From: Pedobacter duraquae
Lineage (GTDB): Bacteria > Bacteroidota > Bacteroidia > Sphingobacteriales > Sphingobacteriaceae
Assembly (NCBI RefSeq): GCF_004362245.1
Contig: NZ_SNWM01000005.1
Location: forward strand, 186,001-250,000
Direction of reading: 5' to 3'
DNA: 64,000 bases
In this document: positions 42,712-51,982 of the stretch, piece by piece
How positions within the stretch are numbered: position 1 is the stretch's first letter
Layout of the letters: every line of letters starts with the position of its first letter
Position numbers and translations under genes: made by a program
Notes under the pieces: generated by a model
What the model was told of the DNA's origin: nothing
The model's database searches: none
The model's input: only the letters and a program-made list of their open reading frames with translations

Positions 42712-45081
42712 TTATTTATCCAATGATCTTTGCATTGGGTTGGTGCCTACCGACTGGCCTCTTGCCGCAGTAGCTCCCTTTTGTTTAAATATTTGGAACT
42801 TTGATGCTTTTTCTTTGATGCCCCAGGTATTGTTACTCTCGTCGATATCGGCAGTTTCGCGCATTGGGTCAATTTGGATCGAAGCTACTTCTTTGTCTTC
42901 AACATAGAACTTAGAAGTTTTTAATTCATTCAATCTCCAGATCTGCGCAGGAATCTTATCTACTTTCTTAGTTCCATCTTTATAAGTGAATTCAACGATG
43001 ATTGGCATAATCAATCCGCCTTTGTTACTGAACGAAAGCTCATAGAAATATTTGCCAGCATACTTAGCCTGCTCTTCAGTGCTTAAAAGTTCAATTTGTC
43101 TGCCAAACTCTTGTTTACCTAAATTGGTACTGTCGGCTTTGGCTAAACCGCGGTCATACTTCCAGTAGAAATCTCTCGCATTTTGGTCTTTATCTGTGTA
43201 GAAGACGATACGCTTGTCTTCACGGTTCAATTTCTTGGAAATGTCTTCGAAGGCATTGACAGCAGGTTTGTCCATTCTTGCATTTACCATTCTTGTAGCC
43301 GGAATTTTGCCATCAAAATCAGGTCTGGCAAACTTCACAGAATCCAGAGCGATATCACAGGCATCAGTTCCATAGAACCAGCCTCTCCAGAACCAATCAA
43401 GGTCTTCGCCGCTTGCATCTTCCATTGTCCTGAACAGATCTGCAGGTGTTGGGTGCTTAAATGCCCAGCGTCTGGCATATTCTTTAAAGGCATAGTCGAA
43501 CAGCTCTCTGCCCATGATCGTTTCTCTAAGGATATTAAGCGCAGTTGCAGGTTTAGAATAGGCATTTGGCCCAAAACGAACGATGTTCTCAGAGTTCGTC
43601 ATTACTGGCTCCAATTGATCTTTAGGGAGCTTCATATAGTCTATGATTGTGTATGCCGGACCTTTCTTACTTGGGAATTTATTGTCCCATAGCTCTTCAG
43701 TCAGGTATTCTACGAAAGAGTTTAGACCTTCATCCATCCAGGTCCATTGACGTTCGTCACTGTTCACGATCATTGGGAAGAAGTTGTGTCCAACCTCATG
43801 GATAATCACACCCAACATGCCATTTTTAGAAGTTTCGCTATAGGTTCCATCTTTCTCTGTTCTGCCATAGTTGAAGCAGATCATTGGATATTCCATTCCA
43901 TTTGCCGCTTCAACACTTTGTGCAACGGGGTACGGATATGGGAAAGTGAAGTCAGAATACGTTTTTACAGTATGTGCTACTGCTCTGGTGGAAAATTTAC
44001 TGTACAGTCCGTACGCTTCTTTACCGTAGAAGCTCATACACATCACATTTTTACCAGAAATGGGTTGCGCCATGGCGTCCCACACAAATTTACGTGAAGA
44101 AGTCCATGCAAAATCACGTACGTTATTTGCCTGGAAAACCCATGTTTTAGTCTGTGTAGATTTTTTTGTCTCTGCAACTTTAGCTTCTGCAAGCGTTACA
44201 ATTTCTACCGGAGCCGTTGCAACTTTTGCTTTCTGCCATCTGGCAAGTTGTGCAGGCGATAATACGGCGCTGTAGTTAATACATTCTCCGGTTCCACCAA
44301 CAACATGGTCAGCAGGAGCGGTGATTTGTACTTTGAAATTTCCGAAAGTCAAAGCGAATTCACCACGGCCAGTAAACTGATGGTTTTGCCATCCCTGAAA
44401 ATCACTGTATACACACAGTCTTGGATACCATTGTGCCATGGTGAAGAGGTGATTCCCGTCTTCCGGGAAGAATTCGTAACCACCACGACCGCCTTGAGCG
44501 ATACGGTCACCAATTTTGTAGTTCCAATTTACCTTAAACACGAATTGCTGTCCTGATTTTAAAGGAACCGGCATTTCCACACGCATCATGGTTTTGTTGA
44601 TGGTGTATTTTAGGTTTTTGCCCAGTGCGTCAGTAAGGCCGATAACATTCACACCATAGCCATTGTCAGCACCATTATCCGCAGATTTATCTAATGTTTG
44701 TACGGTTGAGCTGGCTGGCATTTTACTTGCCGACTGGTAATTGGCATTTTTAGTGTTGCTATGCTCATTTTCATCGAGCTGAAGCCAGATATAAGTTAAT
44801 ACATCAGGAGAGTTATTAAAATAGGTAATGGTTTCATTACCCGTGAGGGTCAATTTCTTTTCGTCCAGGCTACACTTGATATCATAGTCGGCCCGCTGTT
44901 GCCAATATTTTACGCCGGGTGCACCACTGGCTGTGCGCTGTTCGTTGGAGGTGGGAAGGATTGTTCCCAATTGTTCAAATTTGTTGCCATGGTTACTTTC
45001 AGGGTTGTTCATGATATTCTGAGCAAAGGTTCCCTGAATAGAAACTGCAGCAACGAGTAGAGAAGTGTAGAATCTTTTCAT
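42712..45081 (-). CDS. M1 family metallopeptidase, exported
   Basis: A 789-residue precursor with a signal peptide (about 20 residues, ending TFAQ). The zinc site is HEVGH (His428, Glu429, His432), with the distal glutamate in MDEGLNSFVEYLTEE. The exopeptidase-type NGMEYPM motif precedes it. The N-terminal part is the beta-rich saddle domain of M1 aminopeptidases, and residues beyond 600 form a C-terminal domain. It degrades peptides in the periplasm or outside the cell. It is divergent from the DUF6702-like gene. Confidence 0.94.
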   Translation of the reverse strand: MKRFYTSLLVAAVSIQGTFAQNIMNNPESNHGNKFEQLGTILPTSNEQRTASGAPGVKYWQQRADYDIKCSLDEKKLTLTGNETITYFNNSPDVLTYIWLQLDENEHSNTKNANYQSASKMPASSTVQTLDKSADNGADNGYGVNVIGLTDALGKNLKYTINKTMMRVEMPVPLKSGQQFVFKVNWNYKIGDRIAQGGRGGYEFFPEDGNHLFTMAQWYPRLCVYSDFQGWQNHQFTGRGEFALTFGNFKVQITAPADHVVGGTGECINYSAVLSPAQLARWQKAKVATAPVEIVTLAEAKVAETKKSTQTKTWVFQANNVRDFAWTSSRKFVWDAMAQPISGKNVMCMSFYGKEAYGLYSKFSTRAVAHTVKTYSDFTFPYPYPVAQSVEAANGMEYPMICFNYGRTEKDGTYSETSKNGMLGVIIHEVGHNFFPMIVNSDERQWTWMDEGLNSFVEYLTEELWDNKFPSKKGPAYTIIDYMKLPKDQLEPVMTNSENIVRFGPNAYSKPATALNILRETIMGRELFDYAFKEYARRWAFKHPTPADLFRTMEDASGEDLDWFWRGWFYGTDACDIALDSVKFARPDFDGKIPATRMVNARMDKPAVNAFEDISKKLNREDKRIVFYTDKDQNARDFYWKYDRGLAKADSTNLGKQEFGRQIELLSTEEQAKYAGKYFYELSFSNKGGLIMPIIVEFTYKDGTKKVDKIPAQIWRLNELKTSKFYVEDKEVASIQIDPMRETADIDESNNTWGIKEKASKFQIFKQKGATAARGQSVGTNPMQRSLDK

Positions 45082-45145
45082 TTCTAATTGTTAGGAGAAG
45101 TTTAAATTTAAGTGTTTTTTTGTAAACAGAAAAAATAATCCACGC

Positions 45146-45670
45146 ATGATGGCGATATTCAAAAAAACGATACTAATTTGTTACCTGATTTGCGGAATTT
45201 TAATCCCGGAAGGAGTAAAAGCAGAAAAAAAACATCCGTTTCACCTGAGTTCCACAGAAGTGGAGTATAATGCAAAATCTTTAACACTTGAAGTTAGCTG
45301 CAGGATCTTTACCGACGACTTCGAGACGGTGCTAGCCAAGAATTTTAGGCAAAAAGTAGATCTTTCTGCCGCTACTCAACATAAAGCAATGGAAGAACTC
45401 GTAAAAAAATATGTGTTGACTAACCTGGCATTTCAAGGAAATGGGAAAGCGTTAGCCTTAACCTATGTTGGTTTTGAGCGGGACAACGAGGCCATAGTAG
45501 TGTATGTGGAAACAGAACCAGTAAAAAGTCTGAAAAAATTAGAAACGACAAATACTATTCTTTATGACTTGTTTGATGATCAAACCAATATCGTTCATTT
45601 TACGGTTGGTGGTAATCGAAAGAGTGCTAAACTAGACTATCCGAACAGAAGGTTAAACACAGATTTTTAA
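45146..45670 (+). CDS. DUF6702-type exported protein
   Basis: A 174-residue protein with an N-terminal signal peptide (about 26 residues, ending VKAE). The mature part fits the family I recall as DUF6702: HPFHLSSTEVEYNAKSLTLEVSCRIFTDDFE, then FQGNGKALALTYVGFERD. Its function is unknown; relatives often lie next to M1 peptidases, as here on the opposite strand. Its stop overlaps the ATG of anmK, so the two are translationally coupled. Confidence 0.8.
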   Translation: MMAIFKKTILICYLICGILIPEGVKAEKKHPFHLSSTEVEYNAKSLTLEVSCRIFTDDFETVLAKNFRQKVDLSAATQHKAMEELVKKYVLTNLAFQGNGKALALTYVGFERDNEAIVVYVETEPVKSLKKLETTNTILYDLFDDQTNIVHFTVGGNRKSAKLDYPNRRLNTDF

Positions 45671-46872
45671 TGACTATGAATCCGTATTTGAGTCAGTTAT
45701 CCAAAATTGGATCTGCATCTTCAAGAAAAATTGTGGGGCTGATGTCTGGCACTTCATTGGACGGGCTTGACATTGCCTTATGTGAGTTTAGTGGTTATGG
45801 ATTGGAAACTCAGGTTAAGCTTCTTAATTTCAGGACGATAAGTTATAGTTCGGAACTGAAATCGGCACTCAAGCTGATCAGTTCTAAACCCAGAGTTGAT
45901 TTGGAACAAGTTACAGTATTGAATGCTTATCTGGGTAATATCTATGGGGAGATGGTGTTAGCATGCCTCGGGGATTGGAATGTTGAGGTGACAGATGTTG
46001 ATTTAATAGCCAGTCACGGACAAACCATCTACCATGCGCCGAAACATCAACATGGTCTGGAGTTTTATCCAAATGCTACCTTTCAAATCGGTGATGGGGA
46101 TCATGTTGCTGTGAAAACTGGGATAATAACCCTCAGTGATTTTCGGCAGAAACATGTGGCTGCGGGTGGTGAGGGAGCACCTTTATCGATTTATGGTGAC
46201 TACCTGTTATTCTCGAGCGATACTGAACACCGGGTATTGCTAAATATCGGGGGAATTTCAAACTTTACCTATTTGCCTGCGACTGGTTCTGGGCTGGCGG
46301 TAATGTCTACAGATGTGGGACCAGGGAACACGTTAATGGATCAATTTGTACAGCGGGAGTACCCAGGTCTAGGCTATGATGATGGGGGGAGCATAGCTGC
46401 TGCCGGTGAGATAAACGAGTCATTGTTGAATCTATTACTTGATGATGCCTTTTTTAAGCGGTCTTTTCCAAAAACGACAGGCCCCGAAGTTTTCAGCTTG
46501 AGTTATCTGGATAATGTTTTAGGTAAAGCTGGATTAATTGAATTGACGAATGCAGATGTGCTGGCTACATTATCTGCTTTTACCGTCGCAGGGATTGAAC
46601 TCGGTCTATCTGCTTGTATTCCGGATAACACGGATTTTAGTTTATATATCAGCGGTGGTGGCATGCACAACACTTTTCTTCGGCAACAGCTTGAAGCAAA
46701 GCTTGGACTCAGTATAAAAAGTACGGCTCTGCTGGACATTGATCCGGATGCCAAGGAAGCAGTATTATTTGCTGTATTGGCGAACGAATGTATCAGCGGA
46801 GCCGCACTTCAATATCCAACAACTTCAGGTTTGTTGCCTGTAGCTATGGGTAAAATCAGTTTGCCTAGATAG
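45670..46872 (+). CDS. anmK: Anhydro-N-acetylmuramic acid kinase
   Basis: A 400-residue kinase that opens and phosphorylates 1,6-anhydroMurNAc from peptidoglycan turnover to MurNAc-6-phosphate. GLMSGTSLDGLDIALCEF is the ATP-binding loop, SHGQTIYH the sugar-binding region, LLNIGGISNFTYL, DVGPGNTLMD with the catalytic Asp, and ISGGGMHN near the end. It is coupled to the upstream gene and overlaps the convergent aminopeptidase gene by 8 bases. Confidence 0.96.
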   Translation: MTMNPYLSQLSKIGSASSRKIVGLMSGTSLDGLDIALCEFSGYGLETQVKLLNFRTISYSSELKSALKLISSKPRVDLEQVTVLNAYLGNIYGEMVLACLGDWNVEVTDVDLIASHGQTIYHAPKHQHGLEFYPNATFQIGDGDHVAVKTGIITLSDFRQKHVAAGGEGAPLSIYGDYLLFSSDTEHRVLLNIGGISNFTYLPATGSGLAVMSTDVGPGNTLMDQFVQREYPGLGYDDGGSIAAAGEINESLLNLLLDDAFFKRSFPKTTGPEVFSLSYLDNVLGKAGLIELTNADVLATLSAFTVAGIELGLSACIPDNTDFSLYISGGGMHNTFLRQQLEAKLGLSIKSTALLDIDPDAKEAVLFAVLANECISGAALQYPTTSGLLPVAMGKISLPR

Positions 46873-48640
46873 CCTGGGTTTCTGCCCGCAGCCATTCAGC
46901 CTCTTCGGCGGTTAACAAAGGACTTAGTTTTTCGTATACGATGCCGTTGTATAGATTCAACCAGTCGATCTGGCTCTGTTCCAACAGGTGCTTCTGAACG
47001 ATCTTTGTACTGATTGGAGCTATAGTAAGCGTTTCAAACGCATAAAAATCATTGAACTCGTTGCTTACCGATTGAATGGTATTGACGAGATTCTCTATTC
47101 TAATTCCATGTTTCCCTGGTCTGTAAACGCCGGGCTCCACGGAAGTAATCATTCCCAGTTCTATAGCTACTGGATTGTTTGTTGGGTTAAAAACCTGAGG
47201 ACCTTCATGAACGTTAAGCAGATACCCTACACCGTGACCAGTTCCATGGCCATAATTGATGGCGTGATCCCATAGTGGTTTACGGGTGATGGCATCAATC
47301 TGGTACCCGCATGTTCCTTTAGGAAAGCGTGCTTTACATCCATCGATCATGCCCTTAAGAACAAGCGTGTAATCCGTATTTTCTTCTTCCGTAGTAGGTC
47401 CCATAGGAATTGTACGGGTGATGTCTGTGGTGCCATAAAAATACTGACCGCCAGAATCTACAAGAAATAAGCCTTTTGGCTCAACTTCTACATCGCTTTC
47501 TGCTGAGGCGCCATAATGTGGTAACGCACCATGGGCGGCATAGGCGCTGATCGTATTAAAGCTGTCTCCGATATAACCTTCCTGCGCTTTTCTGAATTCC
47601 TGCAGTTTCGCTGCTGCCGAAAGTTCAGTAATTCTTGTTTGACCGATGTTTTCAGAAAGCCATTTTAAGAAGCGTGTTATAGCAACTCCATCTTTAACCA
47701 TTGCAGAACGGGTATTAGCCAGCTCGGTAGTATTTTTAACGGCTTTTAAGTTTGTTGATGGATTGGTGTCTTTTATGATCCTTACAGATTTGGGCAGGAG
47801 CTTGGAAAAAGCAAAGCAATTCCTTTTAGGATCAATAAAAATGGAAGAATCTTCAGGAATTTCGGTTAGGGCCTGCTCGATGCTGGTATACGGTGCAAGT
47901 GTTACATCGCAGTTTTGTAATGTAGTTTTTGCGGCCTCATCCAGTTTGTTCAGGTCTATAAATAAAGTTGCTTCAGTTTGGCTAATTAAGGCAAAGCTAA
48001 GCACAACGGGGTTGTAATTGACATCTTTACCTCTGATGTTAAAAATCCATGCCATGTCATCTAAAGAAGATACAAGATGCCACTGAGCAGACGACGCCTT
48101 TAGCGCAGTACGGATTGAGGATAATTTATCTTTTATTGATTCGCCGGTGTGTTCGTCTTCGAGTAGAAACGCAGCCTCAATAGGTAAAGCTGGTCTGTCT
48201 GCCCAGATCGGACTGAGGTAGTCTTTGTTGGCCAGGCTGATGCCTTTTAAGTTTAATTTCTCTGTCAGCATTTCGCCCAATAAAATAGAGAGCAATTGTT
48301 CATCTGCGCCAACGATGGCGCCAGGCCGTAGCTGCTCTCCCAACCATTGGATGTATTCGGGGGCATGCTGTACCTTTTGTTTAACGAGTTCAAAACCGCT
48401 TCCTTCAAGCTCTTCAGCTGCCTGTTCGAAATATCTGAAATCTGTCCAGAGTCCGGCAAAGTCATGTGTGATTACCAATGTACCGGCAGATCCCCTAAAG
48501 CCAGAGGCAAAAGGGATGCATTTGTAATATTTAGGAAGGTATTCACTGATATGCGGATCTGCAGATGGAATGATATAAGCATCCACCTGGTCTGCTTTTA
48601 TCTGTCTGCGGATCTCGCTAAGTTTTTCTTTATAAGTCAT
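46865..48640 (-). CDS. Aminopeptidase P family protein (M24)
   Basis: A 591-residue M24B peptidase of the three-domain eukaryotic-like XPNPEP form. It has two N-terminal creatinase-like domains and a C-terminal pita-bread domain with metal ligands in VDSGGQYFYGTTDITRT, GHGTGHGVGYLLNVHEGPQ and TSVEPGVYRPG. It removes N-terminal residues preceding proline. No signal peptide. Its end overlaps the convergent anmK gene. Confidence 0.94.
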   Translation of the reverse strand: MTYKEKLSEIRRQIKADQVDAYIIPSADPHISEYLPKYYKCIPFASGFRGSAGTLVITHDFAGLWTDFRYFEQAAEELEGSGFELVKQKVQHAPEYIQWLGEQLRPGAIVGADEQLLSILLGEMLTEKLNLKGISLANKDYLSPIWADRPALPIEAAFLLEDEHTGESIKDKLSSIRTALKASSAQWHLVSSLDDMAWIFNIRGKDVNYNPVVLSFALISQTEATLFIDLNKLDEAAKTTLQNCDVTLAPYTSIEQALTEIPEDSSIFIDPKRNCFAFSKLLPKSVRIIKDTNPSTNLKAVKNTTELANTRSAMVKDGVAITRFLKWLSENIGQTRITELSAAAKLQEFRKAQEGYIGDSFNTISAYAAHGALPHYGASAESDVEVEPKGLFLVDSGGQYFYGTTDITRTIPMGPTTEEENTDYTLVLKGMIDGCKARFPKGTCGYQIDAITRKPLWDHAINYGHGTGHGVGYLLNVHEGPQVFNPTNNPVAIELGMITSVEPGVYRPGKHGIRIENLVNTIQSVSNEFNDFYAFETLTIAPISTKIVQKHLLEQSQIDWLNLYNGIVYEKLSPLLTAEEAEWLRAETQAI

Positions 48641-48701
48641 GTTGTGCTGTTTAACCTAATATTCAATCAAACAAAGCTAGCATTTTCTGTTATAAAGCTT
48701 T

Positions 48702-50120
48702 TTAATTGGCCGTGTCTTTTTTGGTTTCTACAGCATCCTGAACACTTTGTGACAATGCGGAAAGGAAGTTATAGCCGGTAGCTTTCTCGATGTCACGAAC
48801 GGTCACGCGGTATTTTTTCCAGTCTTTATCAATGGTGTTTATGTTCGGTGTGTTAACCGCTATCACCCGGGTATTTGCATCAACTCGTTGGAGATCTCCG
48901 TTCCCAACAGGTAAAATCACTGCGATTTTCCAGACATTTGATGGAACGGTAACTTTTCCACCATTGATGGTTGTCGCTGATCCATTAGAGCCAACTCCAC
49001 CAGCTCCGTAACTTCCCATGATAATGAATACTTCATTGCCGAGGATAACCTGAGCTCTGAGGTAAGACTCTAACGACTCCCAGGTCTGTTGATTATTTTG
49101 CGGCGCTTGCGGAATCATGTTAGTCATCAAGAACGTTGCACTGTTAGCGTTAGTAGAGCTTGTCCTGTCGCCAGAAGGACAGTTATGTCCCCTGTCAAAA
49201 CCAGTACCGGAGTAGCTGGTGTTTTGGACAATGTAATAACTTGCAGGGAGCCCACTAAAACCGGCAAAGTTATCTAGTCTTTTCACTGCATTGGAAGCGG
49301 TGCTTGCATCTAAATGCCAGCTCACCCAATTTGGCGTGCCACGTGAATTACTATAAGACTCAGTATAATATTTTTGATCAATGTAAAAGTTATCCGCTGT
49401 GGCAGAGGTTGCGTTAGACGGATTTCCAAAAATCATATTGCTATTATCTCCACTCATCGGTTGCGCATCTGCTCCTGCGACTACAGTACGTGGTTTTTCC
49501 GGAGTTGTAGTTTTCACAGTATCTGCGGGCGCAGTATCTGGAGTTCCAACCACAATTCCCGGATCGCCGCTTCCTTTGAAGATGATATCATCCAGGTTAA
49601 TCCGTGCGGCATCTGTTGATCCTGCACTGGTGATGCGGAAACGTAGTTTACCAGGGATGCTTACTTTAAAAGAATCTGTTACCAGCTTAGTGCTGGTTTC
49701 GGTAATTTGTGCGCCGAGTGCAGTATAATTTGTTCCGCCGTCAGCAGATACATACAGTTGCCAGGTTGATGCGGGATCTGTTCCGTATTTTCCATGGGAA
49801 ATATATACCATGGTTAAGCCCTCAATATCAAAATTCATGGAGATTTTTCCACTGCGCATGCGTACGCTCTTATTGCCATTTTTTAAATCTGCAGCGAGGT
49901 TTCCGATCAAGGCGTTGTCCATGCTCCACGTGCCGGTCGGCATAGTTGCATCGCCAAGGGCATAAGCTCCTTTTACAGCGTTTTCAAAATCCTCAGTAAT
50001 TTTATAAGATTTAGGAGTAGACAATACCGGATCTTGTGCAGTTTCCGTTGTCGATTTTGCGCAGCCCGCCAGCCCTATTGCCAATCCGGCATATAGAATG
50101 AAATTTTTAATAGACATCAA
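48702..50120 (-). CDS. DNA/RNA non-specific endonuclease lipoprotein with N-terminal jelly-roll domain
   Basis: A 472-residue lipoprotein (lipobox GLAGC, Cys20). Residues 35-190 look like a beta-sandwich or carbohydrate-binding-like domain (FENAVKGAYALGDATMPTGTW, ARINLDDIIFKG), followed by a Pro/Thr linker. The last 250 residues are the NUC1-type nuclease with GFDRGHNCPSGDR (catalytic His312) and MTNMIPQAPQNNQQTW. It cleaves DNA and RNA at the cell surface or periplasm, probably for nutrient use. It is a single gene with its own promoter, next to but separate from the polysaccharide locus. Confidence 0.92.
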   Translation of the reverse strand: MMSIKNFILYAGLAIGLAGCAKSTTETAQDPVLSTPKSYKITEDFENAVKGAYALGDATMPTGTWSMDNALIGNLAADLKNGNKSVRMRSGKISMNFDIEGLTMVYISHGKYGTDPASTWQLYVSADGGTNYTALGAQITETSTKLVTDSFKVSIPGKLRFRITSAGSTDAARINLDDIIFKGSGDPGIVVGTPDTAPADTVKTTTPEKPRTVVAGADAQPMSGDNSNMIFGNPSNATSATADNFYIDQKYYTESYSNSRGTPNWVSWHLDASTASNAVKRLDNFAGFSGLPASYYIVQNTSYSGTGFDRGHNCPSGDRTSSTNANSATFLMTNMIPQAPQNNQQTWESLESYLRAQVILGNEVFIIMGSYGAGGVGSNGSATTINGGKVTVPSNVWKIAVILPVGNGDLQRVDANTRVIAVNTPNINTIDKDWKKYRVTVRDIEKATGYNFLSALSQSVQDAVETKKDTAN

Positions 50121-50192
50121 TGCTTTCTTTTAATCAAAAATTAGGAGGGCGAATTCAGATTATAAATCTAAGCAATTGTAGATTCTTTCCTG

Positions 50193-50220
50193 CAAAATTA
50201 GGTAAAAAATCGAAAGCCAA
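50193..50220 (-). promoter_or_regulatory. Promoter of the nuclease gene
   Basis: On the minus strand, TTG (50218-50220), a 17-base spacer and TAATTTTG (50193-50200) fit the Bacteroidota promoter. The leader would be about 70 bases. Confidence 0.5.
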
Positions 50221-50263
50221 TGTGTAGTTTGTGTTAATTTTCCGCTTTTCAGACCTCAAGAAT

Positions 50264-51973
50264 TTATTTAAGTTGGTAATCGATAACAATCCCGCTCGCA
50301 AGCAATTGGTTTCCTTTAGCGCTCGATTTCTTTGAAGCGGGAATGGATACGATCAGTACAGACGATTTTGCATTGATGGTAACCGAAGTTTTACCCTTAA
50401 CTCCTTTTGCTATGAACTTGTGATTTATGGAGTCGTACAGGTCGGATTTTTCAGCACAAATTAAGGTTATAGATTTTGTCGATGTATATGGGTTGTAGTA
50501 TAGGTGGGTCGGGTAGGCGTTGTTTCTGTAAAAGTCTGTCGCCAGAACGTCCAACTCCAATATTCCCTTTACGTTTGTTTCTTTCACAATACTTCCAAAA
50601 ATTCCTGCATGGCCACTGCCATAAACGCTAAATTGGGAAACATTTGGATTTTGGCCAGGAACCCATTTAGGTCCGTCACCCTGTGCTACCGGAGAAGGCA
50701 ACTTAGTATATAGCGTATCGAAAGTAGAGGTTTTAGCAATTCCTTCATAGGCAATCACTCCTTTTGTAACCTCGGCAAATTCTGGTAGTGTCTGGTGTTC
50801 TTTAGGCATATATTGCGGATAGAAATATCTCGATGCGCTAACCGCATTTAGCATCCATTTACCAATCGCATTGGCATATGCCGGCTGATATCTCACTAAA
50901 GGGACCAGGGGCCATGCAGCATCAAAAGTGTTCATTAAAAAACCATAACCGCCATGATCTACTGTACTTCCTACTGTTCCGGATATATCAATGCCATTCC
51001 AATTTCCGATAAGAAAGCCCCAGCCTTCGCGACAAACGGCCGTGCCTGCAAAAGTCCAATCCAGCATTTTGGCCAGGTCAAAATTTGTGTGTTGCTCAAC
51101 GTTCATCCTTGCTGCGAGGTAAGCTCCAAAGGGCATTAATAGTTCATAGGTAGGATTGATTTTTTGACTTTCCAATGCTTTCATCGCGCTAATTGCACCT
51201 TTCAGATAACGCGGATCGCCGAATTTTTTGTAGGCGGCGTAAAGCACATAAGCATGACCGGCAGCGGCATCAGGTTGAGCGCAAATGGTATTGGTCATCG
51301 GTTTCATTTTGCCGTAGTCAAAATAGGAATAATTGTAATTCCCATTCAGAATGGAATCGGCCTTAAAGAATTTTTCTGCTATGCTTCTGGCAATTTTATC
51401 AAAATCTTTTTGTGCAGGGTATTTGGTGTAGATGGCGTAAAACAACAAATTCGGGTATACATCATACCACCAGTCGCGCCCATACCCGCCACCCAATAAG
51501 GCAACTTCGGGCGCCGTATTGTTCATCATAATATCCCATCCGGTATCGATATTATAATAGTTTTTAAGCATGGCTACATAGTTCATACCGTTCTGATTGC
51601 TCTTATCGATACCAACAAGAGAGGCACCTAATACAGCGCCCATGTTGGTAAGCGCTTCATGAAACATACCCTTATTATGTGCGGCTCCCTGTCTGACATC
51701 ACCGATTGCGGTATACATACCTAATACCGGCTGTTTAAAATTTTTGCCTGTACTATCCATCCAGACTAAAGGCCAGTATTTGCCTTTTGCGTTGAAGTCA
51801 TATACTGTTTTGTCAAATTTTAAGGCCATCTTTCTCCAGTCTATAATCTGTAGGGCCTGTGGTATATCAGCCATTTGATTTACCCTGGGAATATCGACTT
51901 GTTTAACCTGTGTAAAGGCAGTGGTGGTAAAAAGAAAAAGGAGGCAGGTGAGCGGAAGAAATTTCATTTTCAT
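50264..51973 (-). CDS. Unknown secreted protein of the GH130 locus, possible glycan-active enzyme
   Basis: A 569-residue precursor with a signal peptide (ends AFTQ, about residue 22). I do not recognise the family. The many tryptophan, tyrosine and His/Asp motifs (GGGYGRDWWYDVYPN, QPDAAAGHAYVLYAAYKKFGDPRYL, STVDHGGYGFLMNTFDAAWP) and the regular helical spacing suggest an (alpha/alpha)6 barrel, as in many glycosidases and lyases. A C-terminal beta domain follows. It is the last gene of the polysaccharide locus, 9 bases after the MFS transporter gene. By position it should release or trim the oligosaccharide taken up by the system. Activity is inferred. Confidence 0.75.
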   Translation of the reverse strand: MKMKFLPLTCLLFLFTTTAFTQVKQVDIPRVNQMADIPQALQIIDWRKMALKFDKTVYDFNAKGKYWPLVWMDSTGKNFKQPVLGMYTAIGDVRQGAAHNKGMFHEALTNMGAVLGASLVGIDKSNQNGMNYVAMLKNYYNIDTGWDIMMNNTAPEVALLGGGYGRDWWYDVYPNLLFYAIYTKYPAQKDFDKIARSIAEKFFKADSILNGNYNYSYFDYGKMKPMTNTICAQPDAAAGHAYVLYAAYKKFGDPRYLKGAISAMKALESQKINPTYELLMPFGAYLAARMNVEQHTNFDLAKMLDWTFAGTAVCREGWGFLIGNWNGIDISGTVGSTVDHGGYGFLMNTFDAAWPLVPLVRYQPAYANAIGKWMLNAVSASRYFYPQYMPKEHQTLPEFAEVTKGVIAYEGIAKTSTFDTLYTKLPSPVAQGDGPKWVPGQNPNVSQFSVYGSGHAGIFGSIVKETNVKGILELDVLATDFYRNNAYPTHLYYNPYTSTKSITLICAEKSDLYDSINHKFIAKGVKGKTSVTINAKSSVLIVSIPASKKSSAKGNQLLASGIVIDYQLK

Positions 51974-51982
51974 ATCATTCTA

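Noticed and set aside
43183..44556. Several plus-strand frames of 70-169 residues
   Set aside because: They lie opposite the M1 peptidase gene, have no start signals and no recognisable domains.
47646..48017. 123-residue plus-strand frame
   Set aside because: Antisense to the aminopeptidase P gene and without family features.
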